From Takakia lepidozioides (taxonomy: Eukaryota > Streptophyta > Takakiopsida > Takakiales > Takakiaceae), in contig CM060731.1 in the NCBI GenBank assembly GCA_030704615.1, positions 21,764,001-21,824,000 of the forward strand: DNA of 60,000 nt. The letters run 5' to 3'. How positions within the stretch are numbered: the first letter of the stretch is position 1; the number at the start of each line of letters is the position of its first letter. The notes under the pieces were generated by a model, which worked only from the letters and a program-made list of their open reading frames with translations, had not been told where the DNA came from and searched no databases. The translations under genes and the position numbers were made by a program. Shown here in pieces: positions 1 to 11,336 of this stretch.

Positions 1-608
1 GGGGTTTGGGAGCTCCTCTGGCTACCCGGCCCTGCTTTCATGGCGGCCCACTCCACCCTCAACCCTATCAAACCCCCGTCCTAGGTTTGACCCACCCTTC
101 ATGGGAGTTTTCTCGAGCCGCAAGCTCTGCCTCCATCGCGGCTGCACTCCCTCCAGCCCGGCCTGCATGGTGTTGGCCAGAGCTGCCATCGCCGTTGATT
201 CAGGCTAGGGCCCAGGCCTGGGAATGCCCAGACCTGTAGGGCCATCATTTCACCCGCCCAGCATTCAAGGGGTTTGGGGAAATGTGCCGCCCCCAGCTTC
301 ATGGGGTATCCTATGTTCACCCTAACCTGACCGTGGTTGCCACGTCTGCAACCTGGGAAGGTTAGGGGGGCCAAATCCCCTCCAAAACGCTGCGTGTGCC
401 CCACTTGGCGGGCTCCACCTGGCAACCCTTTGAGGCATTGGCCAATTGGCCAATGCCATTTGAAGGAAAAAGTTTTTATCTTTCAAATGAGCCCTTGTGA
501 GGGCTAATCAGGCTTAACCAGAGGGAGTAATGGCCAGTTTAGAAAACCTGACCAACCCAAAATGGGTCGATATACCACTTAAAGGTTAATTAGCAATTGT
601 ACCCCTAA
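1..608. other. no gene recognised
   Basis: Moderately GC-rich sequence up to the start of the Harbinger remnant. The open frames here are short and overlap on both strands, and none resembles a known family. I see no RNA gene or tandem array. Confidence 0.5.
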
Positions 609-882
609 GCGCATCTCCACCCCGCGCTATCCCCCACGCTAAAACCAGATCTGGCGATTTTTCAATAAAATAGCATTTCCACCGGGACATGCCAGATTTT
701 GACGGACCTTTCAGATCTGATTCTAGCGTCAGATAACCCGCTAGATCTGGCGGATAGTCTGGCGTGCGCTTTTTGTGAGGGAACCTGAAACGAGAGTGGC
801 AACTGCACCAGTCTAATTGGTATTTCCAAGCGCGCTCTTGTGTGGAAACCTGATCGACAGGCACTGCTGAAGAGATAGCAAG

Positions 883-1560
883 GTGAAAGGTCAACAACCA
901 GGCCAAGTCAATTTCAAGGCCAACGAGGATATATGCTTGTCAAGGGTGGTCAAGATTGTAACCAATGATCCTATAGTGGGAACTGACCAAGCTGACCGAA
1001 CATTCTGGGCTAAGATCGAAGGTTTGGTCAAACAGGAGATTGGCGCAATTGGAATTCCTCGAAACGCAAACAGTCTCATGAATCAATGGAACAACGTGAT
1101 CCAAAAGGCCATCTTAAAGTTCGTCGGCATGATGACAAAAACGCTTCGAATTTATCAATCAGGATGGTCGTTAGAGGATTACACAAAGGAAGCAAAAATT
1201 TTGTATTTCGACGAGACTGGTAGAGAATTCCAATTTGAGCCTTGCTGGAATGAAGTAAAAGTGCTACCCAAATTCGAAGCAGATCTATCTACAGCATCGT
1301 CAATGGTCAAGGCAGCGCTGCAACTCGACAATGATGAAACAGAATTGGAAGGAAGCCCCGAAGGTGATGGAGCTAGTGATATTTTGAGACCGACTTCGAC
1401 CGCAGCATTGCCAAGTAACAAGGAAACTATAGCAAAAAAGAAGTTAAACACAAACAAAGAGGAAAGAAAACAAAACGAAATAGAAATAGAGAATAGAAAG
1501 TTCTATTCCGTTGAACAACTCACACATAATACAAAGAACAGAGATCAGAAAGAAACATAA
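883..1560 (+). CDS. Harbinger accessory Myb/trihelix-like DNA-binding protein
   Basis: The 225-aa frame resembles the accessory proteins of plant PIF/Harbinger elements (annotated as Myb/SANT-like or NAM-associated). Visible landmarks are an FW...I motif near residue 46, a W..I.....KF.G helix around residues 69-82, the SG.S.ED...A..LY segment at about 95-110, and F.FEPCW at about 117-122. After residue 125 comes an acidic stretch, then a Lys/Asn/Glu-rich tail that runs into the tandem repeat, so the natural C-terminus (present in part on the minus strand near 31.5 kb) is missing. In intact elements this protein helps bring the transposase to the termini. The start used is the first Met; the true one could lie upstream. 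It is probably a remnant rather than a functional gene. Confidence 0.6.
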   Translation: MKGQQPGQVNFKANEDICLSRVVKIVTNDPIVGTDQADRTFWAKIEGLVKQEIGAIGIPRNANSLMNQWNNVIQKAILKFVGMMTKTLRIYQSGWSLEDYTKEAKILYFDETGREFQFEPCWNEVKVLPKFEADLSTASSMVKAALQLDNDETELEGSPEGDGASDILRPTSTAALPSNKETIAKKKLNTNKEERKQNEIEIENRKFYSVEQLTHNTKNRDQKET

Positions 1561-1990
1561 ACAAAGAACAGAAAATGAAAGAAAAAAACAAATGAAGGCT
1601 ACTGAGAAGAAGTAAGAGACAGTTCTAAAGAACAAAGAAATATAAACAAACAACAGGAGCAAAGAAGAAACACAAACGAAGGCAAAGGAGCAGAACAGTT
1701 CTATTCTCTACAAAAAGCTTGCTTGCAGAAGAAAGTGAAGAAAATGATCCTCATTCTGTATACTTATAGAGGTTTCAAAAAAACATAAATAGAGAACCAA
1801 AACTGAAGAACAAAGACAAATGAAATTACTGAGAAGAACTAAAAAAAATTGTCAAATAACCGAAAGAACAGAGAAACATGAACAAGCAACAGAAACAAAG
1901 ATACAAGAGCAAAACTAAGAGACAGTTCTATTGTCTGCAAACAATAAAATGATCCTTGTTTTCTATACTTATAGGGGAAAAAATGAGGTG
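1441..1990. repeat. A-rich minisatellite inside the Harbinger remnant
   Basis: Degenerate tandem units contain ACAAAGAACAGA, GAAACATAAACAAA, AAATGAAGGCTACTGAGAAG and GACAGTTCTATT blocks. The same blocks occur in reverse complement at about 31690-32180 in the second Harbinger element, so the array was already part of the transposon family before these insertions. Confidence 0.7.
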
Positions 1991-2289
1991 CAGTCTAAAA
2001 AGAATGAATGAAAAATAAAATAATTGGATGAAAACAAAATGAAAAGTTGTTATTTATTAACCTTATCCCACACACTTTTTGAATAGGTACTAACTCATGA
2101 AGATTTATTAGATGTCGGTGCATTACAAATAGCTGTATGAACGTCTATCGAAGACAAAATCTTGTTTTAATTGTAATAAATGGTGTCACCTACAAATTTT
2201 GTCGGTACATACCAATAAATAGTACATGTGATTCTTAAATGTAATGAACAAAGTTGATACATTTATTATAGTACTCTTTTTTTTTTAAT

Positions 2290-2795
2290 TTCTCGTAGGA
2301 CTCCTTAGGGCTGCCCTAAGGAGTCCTAAGGGCAATTATAAGTAATAATTTACATCCTTCAATTTTTCACTTCTTATGACTCCTTAGGGCGGCCCTACGG
2401 AGTCCTAAAGGCAATTATAGATAATAATTTATATGTTTTCATTTTCCTCCTCTTATAACCCCTTAGGTTATTGAAACGGGTCTTAAGGGCAATTATTTAT
2501 GTCTTTCCATTTTTCTCATCTTAGGACTCCTTAGGACTGTCCTATGAAGCCCTAAGGGTAATTATAAATAATAATTTATACGTTTTTATTTTCCCCTCTC
2601 GTATGACTCCTTACGGCAGTCCTAAGGAGTCCTAAGGGTAATTACAATAGTTTATATATTTCCGTTTTCCTCTCTTAGGACTCCTTAGGGCAGTCCTATG
2701 GGCAATTATATATAATAATTATATGTTTCCATTTTTCCCCTTTTATAACTCCTTAGGTTGCCTAAATGGGTCTTAAGGGCAATTATTATTTGGCT
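2290..2795. repeat. palindromic minisatellite, about seven units
   Basis: Units of roughly 70-90 bp each contain a small dyad built on GACTCCTTAGGGC and GCCCTAAGGAGTC, followed by GGGCAATTATA, an AATAATTTATA stretch and a T/C-rich spacer. Unit starts can be seen near 2297, 2380, 2456, 2522, 2606, 2678 and 2746. The first and fifth dyads are nearly perfect; the third and seventh are diverged. No coding capacity. Confidence 0.8.
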
Positions 2796-3140
2796 TACAT
2801 GTCTACAAGTGCAGTCTCCAAATTTACATATGACGTAATTCCAGCTTTCAGGATGTCAGCATGGATCTCTTTACCCTTTCCCAAAGGCTCCAAGGCTGGC
2901 ACACGCATTGAGAATGCAAATAAATGTGACATGGTTGGGCATCACCCCTTCAAGTTCCATCTGCTCATAGATCTTGAAAGCCTCCCTACTAGACCCATCC
3001 TGTACGTATCATGTGATCATGGCACTCCATGAGACCACGTCTCGTTTAGTCATCTTGTCAAACACGTGATGCGCATCCTTCATGTTCCTACATTTGGCAT
3101 ACATGTCACAAGTGTATTCTCCAAAGTTATATCTGACATG
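2796..3140 (-). pseudogene. PPR (PLS-type) gene fragment
   Basis: Read on the minus strand the sequence gives typical PLS-PPR text: DMYAKCRNMKDAHHVFDKM, TKRDVVSWSAMI, then AFKIYEQMELEG and GKEIHADILKAGI. These match the S, P and L motifs of organellar RNA-binding PPR proteins. The fragment covers about two motifs, carries in-frame stops and a frame change, and lacks any start, targeting peptide or C-terminal E/DYW part. It resembles the PPR pseudogenes at 40-46 kb in this window and is probably a dispersed partial duplicate. Confidence 0.75.
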
Positions 3141-5590
3141 TTCCTAGCACAATAATGTATCACAGAAGTGGGGGGGGGGGGGGGCACTCACTTCTGGTCG
3201 TCCCTCTCCGTTCAGGTTCCACCGTGCTGCGAAGGGAGGCCCATGACCCTTCATCTTTTACGGGAACCTAGTATGTTGTCTCTTCGTCCTATGATGTGGC
3301 TCTTCCGACCTCCCTGCGTATGCCTCTGCAAGCACCATTGTCTACAGTGTCTGTATACATTGAATACATTGTGTGCATAGGCATTGTCATAGCTATTTGT
3401 CAAAGCCATTGTCATTGTCATACTCATTTTATGCATAGCTCATTGTATGCAGTGTGTGCAGCATTTCGTAGACGTGTTTGGCCTTGATAAATGAGGAAAG
3501 TGGGGCAGAATGGGAAACCAATAACTACAAGCAGTGGAGCAAAGCTCCTTGTATGGTGTGCTCTTGCATCTTTGAGAACACTGGCAAATAGAATGAAAAG
3601 TGGTGGAAGATATGACACTAACATTGACGATGTGGCCAAGACAGAATTCTGTAAAACAAATTCAATGTTCTCCCGTGAATATCCAAACCGCAAGAAATAT
3701 TTTAAATAAATTGCAGCCTCTTCCATTGCCAAAATTGTGCACTTCGCATTATGAAATACAGTTCATTGGATTGTTGAGTACAGAGAGTGTTCATTCTCAG
3801 GCAGAACATACGCCCCGTTTGCTACACTATAGAAGAGCCGAGTGAATGGTGTGCTTTGCAAGCACCCAATCTCTTCATACACATAGGCAGATGTCTTTGC
3901 TGTTGGTTAGGGACATGGAAGATGCCAGTATTGGGTCCATGGTCCGGTGGGAAATTGCAGCCTAACATAGCAAGTATCCAAGACATGGCAGGTTTCCGAG
4001 AGTGACGTTCATGTTTACTGCCGTTTCTCACATTGCAGCATATACATCAGAGTAAAAAAGCCACAAAAAGAAGAACTATCCTCTCCCAAAAGATGTCATG
4101 CCCCCCCAAATCACATGTTATGGGGTGCGAAGCTTAAACGATTCGTGGGGCAATACTACATGTGGACGAAATGGGTGCGACCTCTTCATACAAAGTTGTC
4201 CCTATAAAGACTGTAAGACAGAGGAGACCTATGTTTCGTACTTGTACCATGTAGAAGTGAAATGGACCCCATGGATCAGCACACCATGCACACAATATTC
4301 AGCAGGGATCAAGCCAATCCACCTCCTTGAAATTCCATTCATATGGAGGACCGTCCGCACCAACTCGTATCATTCTCTCCTTCCATACTACAACTCTTGG
4401 ATCCCACCGGAAGAAATGCAAACAATGGTGGAAGTGGTTTCGGGCCCATTGAGGAAAGACACCAAGAAATACAGAGGAGCTGTTGTTGGGGACGTACACG
4501 GCTGAAGCAAACTGCACATGCAATACTGGGCCATCTATTGTGATGCAAACGTCCCCTGGACCAGTCCATGCTCTCTTGGGGGTACAACGTCGTTGTAGCA
4601 ACCTTTGGATAGGGGAGTGCAATGCATCAATTAATTTGATGCATTCCCAACCCCCAGATAGTCACTGGAAAACAGTCAAGACATGGAAACACTCATTCTC
4701 CTTTGCGGGTCAAGCCCAATCGCATGCGGCCCCCACTCCTCATTTGGGGCACACATGAAGCGAGAGCGCAACACTACAGTATTGGGGAGCATTGCACCTT
4801 CGTTCTCGGTCTCATCATAGAATCCACACCATGCGACTCTAGAAGCGGATTCGTGAGCCCTGAGAATTATATCCCCTTTCGATGGTTTGGTCCAATCCAC
4901 CAAAGCATCCAGTAAGGAGATGCGAGACCCCACCAAGCCTCTAATGTCGCCCACAAGCCCATCATCGCATCCCATGGAACGTGTCCCCAAACAACACAGG
5001 TTGCCATGATGCAGACATCACGGAAAGCACAAAAAACAGTAAACACAGTTCGATCGGACCAGCCTGCAATGTGGCTCCCCGGTCAAGGTACTGTAACTTG
5101 CACTTGCAATGCCGCAAATGAAGACAACGGAATACAGCAGCAGGTCCAAATCGAGAAAGTGCGCAATACGGAGATATAGTGCAGCCAGGCCGTGTGCAGG
5201 TGCAGAATGTTCACTGTCACCTGTGGGCTACGCAGTGGAGCGAGGGAACACACTACAAATCGAGCGAGGTAACATGTAAGAACGGGAATGAAACACGAAA
5301 ACACAGCACGACAGATACTGATGAGTGAACGAGGAGAGGAACGCAATATATACAACTGGTGCAAAGTGCTGGAGTCACACATGGCAAGGTGGCGGGGAAG
5401 AGGGAGGTCGTGGCGGGAAAATTGAAACTTCGTTTTCACCTACGTAGGGTTTGAACCCCAGGCTGAACTGTCGTGCCTCCCACTCTGCCGAGCCTTTTTC
5501 TAGGACTATGCGGGAGTGTGTGTTTTCTGCTAAGGCGCTGGCTCCTTCGGTGGCCTGTAACGTTACAGTGCTACGCTGTGAAGTGCGTCC
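3141..5590. other. no gene recognised
   Basis: About 2.4 kb without a convincing gene. A pure G run lies at about 3168-3184. Several 100-135-residue frames occur on both strands at about 4098-4990, for example a plus frame of 135 aa at 4098 and minus frames at 4299-4622 and 4676-4990. They overlap one another and match no family I know. A diverged coding relic is possible but not demonstrable by eye. Confidence 0.45.
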
Positions 5591-6349
5591 TTGTTTACAT
5601 TGCATCAGTTCTTCACAACATTTCCAGTTTTGTCGGTGTCTCCCTACAAAATGCCTTACATTTCAGCTGCTTTGGCTTCCACTCTGCAGGTTACTGTGAA
5701 GGATGCCAGGAACATTTCGGAATCCCTGCACCCGACAAAGGTGGGGACATGCACTCTACTTGCAAGCATACTTTTCGGGCCTGCGATGGCGAAAGAGGTA
5801 CGACTTGATGGCATTGTGGTCATGCACAAGGGGAATGCCCCCAAGTCATATGGCATTGAGTACATCACCATGGGCGTCCCTCTTGCCATATGGAATGTGG
5901 TGGCTAGTGCAGGTGAGGACAGTGGGTTCAATGTAGACAGGACAAAGAGAGCACGAATTTTGGGGGAGCATGTGTGGATGGAGGTGAACATTCGGGAGGG
6001 GCAAGATAGGTTTTGGGTTGTGGAGGCAGATGACTCCAATGTACTTCAGAAGGCACCTGTTTCCAATTTGAGGAAGTGCCTGGATCGTGCTGGGAGTAGC
6101 CTGCTCGTGAAGGGCACATTCACCATGCGCTTCAAGAAGCAGTTCCATGCTGGAGAAGCACCAGAGACTGTGCCCTGGTCCGTGGGCATCACCCCCACTG
6201 AAGCTTTCGTGATGGACAAGACGGACTTTGTGGAGAAAATAGGCTTGGAGGAAGTGACTGAGAACCTGGCTGCCCTGAGGGTCAGTCCAGCTCTGTCTGT
6301 GTTGTTGAAGGGAGGGAGTGGAAGTGGAAGTGGGAGTGCAAGACCATAA
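5591..6349 (+). CDS. hypothetical protein, unrecognised
   Basis: Open frame of 252 codons ending in TAA at 6347-6349. The first part, up to ...STLQ, may be non-coding: it ends in CACTCTGCAG followed by GTTACTGTGAAG, which reads well as a 3' splice site, so the real product may begin at Met-87 (near 5780, AMAKEVRLDG) or be the last exon of a spliced gene. The body is a mixed alpha/beta-looking soluble sequence with motifs such as GIVVMHKGNAPKSYGIEY and a Ser/Gly-rich tail before the stop. No signal peptide, membrane segment or catalytic signature stands out. I do not recognise the family. It could be a host gene fragment or part of an unclassified transposon. Confidence 0.4.
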   Translation: MFTLHQFFTTFPVLSVSPYKMPYISAALASTLQVTVKDARNISESLHPTKVGTCTLLASILFGPAMAKEVRLDGIVVMHKGNAPKSYGIEYITMGVPLAIWNVVASAGEDSGFNVDRTKRARILGEHVWMEVNIREGQDRFWVVEADDSNVLQKAPVSNLRKCLDRAGSSLLVKGTFTMRFKKQFHAGEAPETVPWSVGITPTEAFVMDKTDFVEKIGLEEVTENLAALRVSPALSVLLKGGSGSGSGSARP

Positions 6350-7085
6350 GCTCATGAATGTTCCTCGTACAGTGCCTCTGGATTGAGGTACAATGTCCAT
6401 GTCTCTTCGCCAGAGGTGGAATGATGCAAGGGGCACAATGTTATTTTGTCCCGCTTTAGTTTAGTTTTTGGTTTCAAGTGCACATGAAGTACAACATCCA
6501 TTTTTGTGAAGGTCGCATATTTGCATTGTTGAGTGTGATGCAGTGCACATATGAATGGTGCCATGTTGAAACTTTGTTGCATTGCTTGTGAACAACAAAA
6601 TTGCTGGCACAAATGAAGCATAGCTGACAATATTGTTCGCTGGCTACTGTGCCCGGTAGAATAAGGTGAAGGTTGCACATGTTCGGTCAGGTAATAGGGG
6701 TAGCACGTGTATGCTCTGCAGCCTAATTCCAAACATGAAACAGCACAGTAATGATGTGAGAGTTGTGAAGGACATCTGCCTCATCCATTCGTCCGTGCAA
6801 AATACCTTGAATTGAAGACTGTGCCTATTGTCTGTGCTTATGTTCCCATCTGTCCAGCAACTCCATGTTTATAGTCCATGCTATGTGTAAGGTCATTGCA
6901 GGTTATGGCAATGATGTCTGACTTTGAGATATACACTATAATGGCCTTACAAGAAGCACCGATTTGTGTGTTGAAACACCACATTGCACTGCCAAGAGCC
7001 ATGCTGACTAGAAACTGTGCTGGCAGGCTTAAAGCAGCATCCACCAAGAATGGCAACTCTGTAGTATATATGGTAAACGACCATA
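6350..7085. other. no gene recognised
   Basis: Spacer between the unrecognised ORF and the truncated gypsy copy. Only short overlapping frames are present, with no repeats or RNA genes seen. Confidence 0.5.
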
Positions 7086-7892
7086 CCAGAATTGGACTGC
7101 CTGAGCTTCCGTAACCCCTTGGGTTACATTTATCAAGCGCCTCATGCGAGTGAAAGCCTCCCTCAAGCTCTCGGTCGGCTTCCGTTGGAACTCTTGCAAG
7201 CTCCGCAACTTCTCTGTCCTCACCCCTTGGTAGTTCCCTCTCAACTCTTCGAAGAACTCCACAACAGGGTTGAAGGCAGGCACGGGTGCTAGTGCTGGTG
7301 CGGTAGTGGCTTGGGTGGATGTCGTAGCTACTGTACCACCAGTCCCACTGCTTTCTGTCTGAAGCTGCCGGTGCAGCGGCAGGTGTAGCCACTGCCCTCG
7401 TGGCTCTAGTGCCCCTAGTGATGGAGACATAGTCGGGTGACCAGTACATCCTCCACTCCTCGATCTCAACCTCATGCCCCCGCCTGAACTCATGGTAATC
7501 ATCCATAGGCGGCCCCTCAAGGTGCTGAAACAACCCCTTCCATGCGGCGTAAATAGTTGTGGATTGCGCATTTGCTGCAAATCACACCAACTATCAAACT
7601 CTTGGATAAAATCATCCAAGTCGATGGTGCCCACCGCCCCAGAGTACCTTCGTGGCCCCTTGGTAGCTCCATACATCTCCTCCATTGTGCCCCACAACAA
7701 TGGCAAGGAAACAACTTGCACCGCCGGTATGAGTCTTCTTGATTCACAATCCGAATCAGAACCTTCCGTAGAAGACACAGGAGGTGAAGGTGGCCTAAAC
7801 CGCACACCTCGTCTCGTGTACCCACTAGTATCACTAGTGCTCGAACCGGCACTGTCCCCAACAACTACTGGCACCTCCGTATTGACACTCAA
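7086..7892 (-). pseudogene. gag fragment of the truncated gypsy copy
   Basis: Starts with the same N-terminus as the full element (MSVNTEVPVV...), keeps the capsid-like DDFIQEFDSWCDLQQMRN segment, and ends abruptly after QAVQFWYG. A 7-base deletion relative to the other copy, near 7548, throws the reading frame. Both copies also need the same +1 change of frame around the Ala/Pro-rich stretch before PAFNPVVEFFEEL. The nucleocapsid zinc knuckles are absent. It cannot make a working Gag. Confidence 0.85.
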
Positions 7893-8539
7893 CCGGTCAT
7901 GAATATGTCCCTAACCCCCTCTCCACAAGGTAACCGGGTAGAGAACCTGTTGCGGATTATGGTTTGGAATACTAAGTTCCTAACATAGCCTACACATGTA
8001 CCTGCATCCACCGCAAGCACTCCTATGGTTGGCTGGTCATCACCTCCAACCTCACCATAGAAGAAACAATGATGGTCTAGCTGGTCATCACCCCGGCCTC
8101 ACCATCGACAGCATGCTCTAGGACTGGCCGGTGATCAAATCCGGACCAATCACCTATAAAAACAAGCGCCTACACAAAACTAGCATGACGCACAGTCAAG
8201 CATGCAGGTATGGAGGGGATCCAAACACAAGAAATCAGAACGACAACTCTCCCACACCAAAAACAACTCCACGGTGTTGCTCCTGCAAGGATACCCCAGC
8301 CCAAACCCGGACTGACTCTGCCTCCACCTACGGAAAGGTCTTGGCCTAATGAGAGGGTGGAAACTACGAGGAAGAGAAGCTAAAGCAATGCCTAACCCCA
8401 GCATGCCCTCATCCCAACACTCTTCATCTCCTCTCTTCCCTCACTTGCATGACCATGGGAATATCATGAAGGTACTCCTCAAACCGCCCTCCACGAGCTT
8501 CAAAAATCGGCCTTCAAGACGACATGCCAGTCCTTAGGC

Positions 8540-9520
8540 AGTCCACCAGTGCCTCCACGAGTCAGCACAGGCTGTCCACAGGTCAACACGGGCCACCACA
8601 GAGACCAGCACAGGCCCACACAGCTCACTGGTCACAGCGTCACACAGCCCCACACAGGCCACAGCCTGTCACAGCCCTACACAGGTCACAGGGTCACAGC
8701 CCCACAGGCCGCAGATGTCACAGCCCAAAGGCCACATGTCACTGTCACAGCCCAATCACAACCCCAAGGCCACAGGCACAGGCCTGTCATAGCCCTACAA
8801 AGGTCACAGGGTCCACAGACCCAAAGGAGCCTGCCACAGCCCCTCACAGCCCCATAGGCCCACAGGGCACAGCCTGTCACAGCCCCTCACAGCCCCACAG
8901 GCCACAGGGCACAGCCTGTCACAGCCCGTCACAGCCCCACAGGCCGCATGGCACAGCATGTCACAGCCCTACACAGGTCACACGGGTCACAGCCCCAAAG
9001 GCCACAGCCCGTCACAGCCCACAAGCCACAGGGCACAGCTGTCACAACCCCTCACAGCCCATAGGCCAGGGCACAGCCCACCACAGCCTGTCACAGCCCG
9101 TCACAACCCCACAGCCACAGGGCACAGCCCGCACAGCCCATCACAGCCCGTCACAGCCCCACAGGCCACATGGCACAGCCTGTCACAGCCCTCACAGCCC
9201 ATCACAGCCTGTCACAGCTTGCCACAGCCTGTCATAGCCTGTCCCCCTCATAGCCCGTCACAGCCCCACAGGCCACAGGGCACAGCCTGTCACAGCCCGT
9301 CACAGCCCACAGGCCACTGGGCACAGCCTGTCACAGCCCCTCACAGGTCACAGCTCGCCACAGCCTGTCACACCCTCACAGCCCCACAGGCCACAGGGCA
9401 CAGCCTGTTACAGCCCGTCACAGCCCGTCACAGCCCCACAGGCCACTGGGCATAGCCTGTCACAGCCCCTCACAGCCCATCACAGCATGTCACAGCCCGT
9501 CACAGCCCCACAGGCCACTC
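8540..9520 (-). repeat. leader minisatellite of the truncated gypsy copy
   Basis: Tandem and higher-order units built from CACAGCCCGTCACAGCCCC, ACAGGCCACAGGGCACAGCC and variants, written here on the plus strand. It occupies the same place in the leader as the 51-bp array of the full copy, but unit order, length and copy number differ. Long open frames through it come only from the absence of stop codons in the repeat. Confidence 0.85.
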
Positions 9521-10858
9521 ATGACAGTTTAGCCATTTCTCCAAGGGGTTTAGCCACGCCAAGCTAGGGTTTGTGTCTCTTGGACTCTAGGCTTCTTTGC
9601 ACCGAGCTATGGCGGCTGTGAAGAAATCAGCAAAGTATTCTTGCTCTTTCGGCTCCCACACACCACCAATAGTAGCCCTAAGCCATGAGGAAGATGGTTG
9701 CCACAAACCAAGCCTTCTTTCTCACTTAGACTCCCCAAACACGCCACTAAACTCAATGGTAAACAACCAAGCCTTGCTGGTTTCCAGCCCTTGTGAGCAC
9801 TCATTCAAGCGTTTCCCTTGGCCATAGCATCTGTCTTAGAGCCTATTCCAGCCCCCTACACCTGCCACTTCAAGAGCCATGCTCTATCTAGGCTTGAGGT
9901 TGAAACCCCAACTCAGAACACGCTCTACAAGTGTCAGACTGTCACATAAGAGCAGACCAGCCCATTACCTTTTCTTCTAGTTCTCTAAAGCTTGAAAACA
10001 AAAGCCCAATGGACTGAAGGCATGCTCCACACATGCCCCACTCTCACCACTAGAGAATCAGCCCCTTTGCTTTCTTTCTTGCATCCACCAACCTGAAAAT
10101 ACACGCTTCAGCGGGCTAGAAGCATGCTCCACACATGCCCTACAGGGAAACCAGCCCCTTCCTTCCTTTCTTGCACTCCTAAACCTGAAAGTACAAGCCT
10201 TCAACAAGCTGAAAGCACGCTCCATACATGCATTGCTCTCACATAAGGGAAGTCAGCCCTTCCCTCTTCCTTGCTTGCCCTCCAAGCTTGAAGATGGAAG
10301 CTTCAATGAGCTGAATACATGCTCCACACATGCAACCTCTTCACACAAGAGGTACCAGCCCCCTATCTTGGCTCCTTAGCTCCTTGATGCTCTCTAAGAC
10401 AAGACTAAGCACTCCATAGCCCTTGCCAAGCTCTTGAAACCCTACGGCTTACATTTCCAGCCACAAGACACTCCTCTTGTGGTGCAAGAGCTCTTCTTCC
10501 AAGCTCTGAAACCCTAGGTGCACATTCCATGCCCTTGCCGCACCTCTTAGCTCCTGTTCCAGCCCTGCTCTTGCCATGACAAGAGCCCTCTCAATGCTGA
10601 AGCTTGAGATTGAAACCCAATCTCAACATACTCCACAAAGTGCACTGATTTGCCCCAAGCCAAATCAGCCCTTTCGCTTGGTCTTGCAATCCTGCAGCAT
10701 GGTGCTTTCATCTCTGAAGCTGAAGATCGAATGCCAAGGTCTACCACCTCGTAACCCACATCGCCTCCGCTTCTAACAACCAAGAGCTCCACGGTGCTCC
10801 TTGCATAACAACCTGGTTTCTCTCATTCTCAAGCAAAAACCACAAGTGCTACAACTAA
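9521..10858 (-). other. leader region of the truncated gypsy copy
   Basis: Colinear with 19014-20500 of the full element in reverse complement, including the repeated phrases GGAGCATG and AAGCTTGAAG at intervals of about 100 bp. No conserved open frame is seen, so this reads as untranslated leader. Confidence 0.7.
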
Positions 10859-10901
10859 CTCGTATCTGGCACTCACAGATACGAGCTCATCTTTCTCGAG
10901 T

Positions 10902-11227
10902 GATAAAGAAGAAGAATACAAGCACAAGCTCATGCGAGCTCACAAAGCTGAAGCATAAACTCATGCATATATAACCTCATCACTCAAATACAAGTCAAGC
11001 CAAGTGCACCCCACGCCATGGGGAATCCACACTACGGCGCCATAGCTAGGCGCGGTGAGGCTCAACTCGAGAAAGATGAGCCTCCTGCGCTTGCCGTGAA
11101 GATAACCACTCCAGGGCCTAAATCTGCCTTGACCCCTGGATTGACACTTGGGCCAATCCCAAATGTCAATATGTAAAAGGTAGCTATTTCCTAGCTAGTT
11201 TCACACTAGTGGTAAAATAACTTGACA
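10902..11227 (-). repeat. terminal repeat A of the truncated copy
   Basis: About 326 bp, near-identical to 18649-18970 and 29192-29517. It starts TGTCAAG and ends TTCTTTATC on the minus strand and keeps the TTATATATGCATGAG TATA-like motif. Its outer edge at 11227 is the same base at which the full copy begins, which fixes TGTCAAG as a true element terminus. Confidence 0.9.
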
Positions 11228-11336
11228 GAGAGATACAACAACAGCGGAGAGGGAGACAGACAAGAACGACCAGAGGTACAGATAGGAAATGCATGTCGCA
11301 ATGACGACATTGTATACAATCCATTTGGTGAGACTA

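Larger units (their letters stand above)
609..2040 (+). mobile_element. PIF/Harbinger element remnant (Myb-gene end)
   Basis: The sequence starts with a terminus-like GCGCATCTCCACCCCGCG directly after TAA, the 3-bp target typical of PIF/Harbinger insertions. A closely similar terminus (GAGCATCTCCGCCCCGCC after TTA) begins the second element at 18582. Both are followed within about 90 bp by a T-rich stretch ending in ATAGCAT or AATAGCAT. Palindromic AGATCT-containing motifs lie at about 645-760, a common subterminal arrangement. Inside is the Myb/trihelix-like accessory gene, then an A-rich minisatellite shared with the second element. No transposase gene or opposite terminus is visible, so the right part is deleted or too decayed. 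The right limit is approximate. Confidence 0.6.
7086..11227 (-). mobile_element. truncated Ty3/gypsy copy, same family as 18649-29708
   Basis: On the minus strand this segment runs in the same order as the start of the full element: terminal repeat A beginning TGTCAAGTTATTTTACC (11227 downward to 10902), a perfect hairpin at 10859-10885, a leader, a CACAGCCC-type minisatellite, then gag from 7892. Homology stops inside gag at about 7086, just after the codons for QAVQFWYG, and unrelated DNA follows. No protease, methyltransferase, RT or integrase remains and there is no second terminal repeat. As in the full copy, repeat A is followed directly by the leader with no B repeat between them, so that arrangement is not private to one insertion. 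Confidence 0.9.

Noticed and set aside
4098-4990. Frames of 104-135 codons on both strands
   Set aside because: They overlap each other, have no recognisable motif or splice context, and fit chance expectation; left unannotated.
8524-9455. Long plus-strand frames rich in CHSPSQP repeats
   Set aside because: They run through the leader minisatellite antisense to the gypsy element. The repeat simply lacks stop codons, and several frames are open at once.
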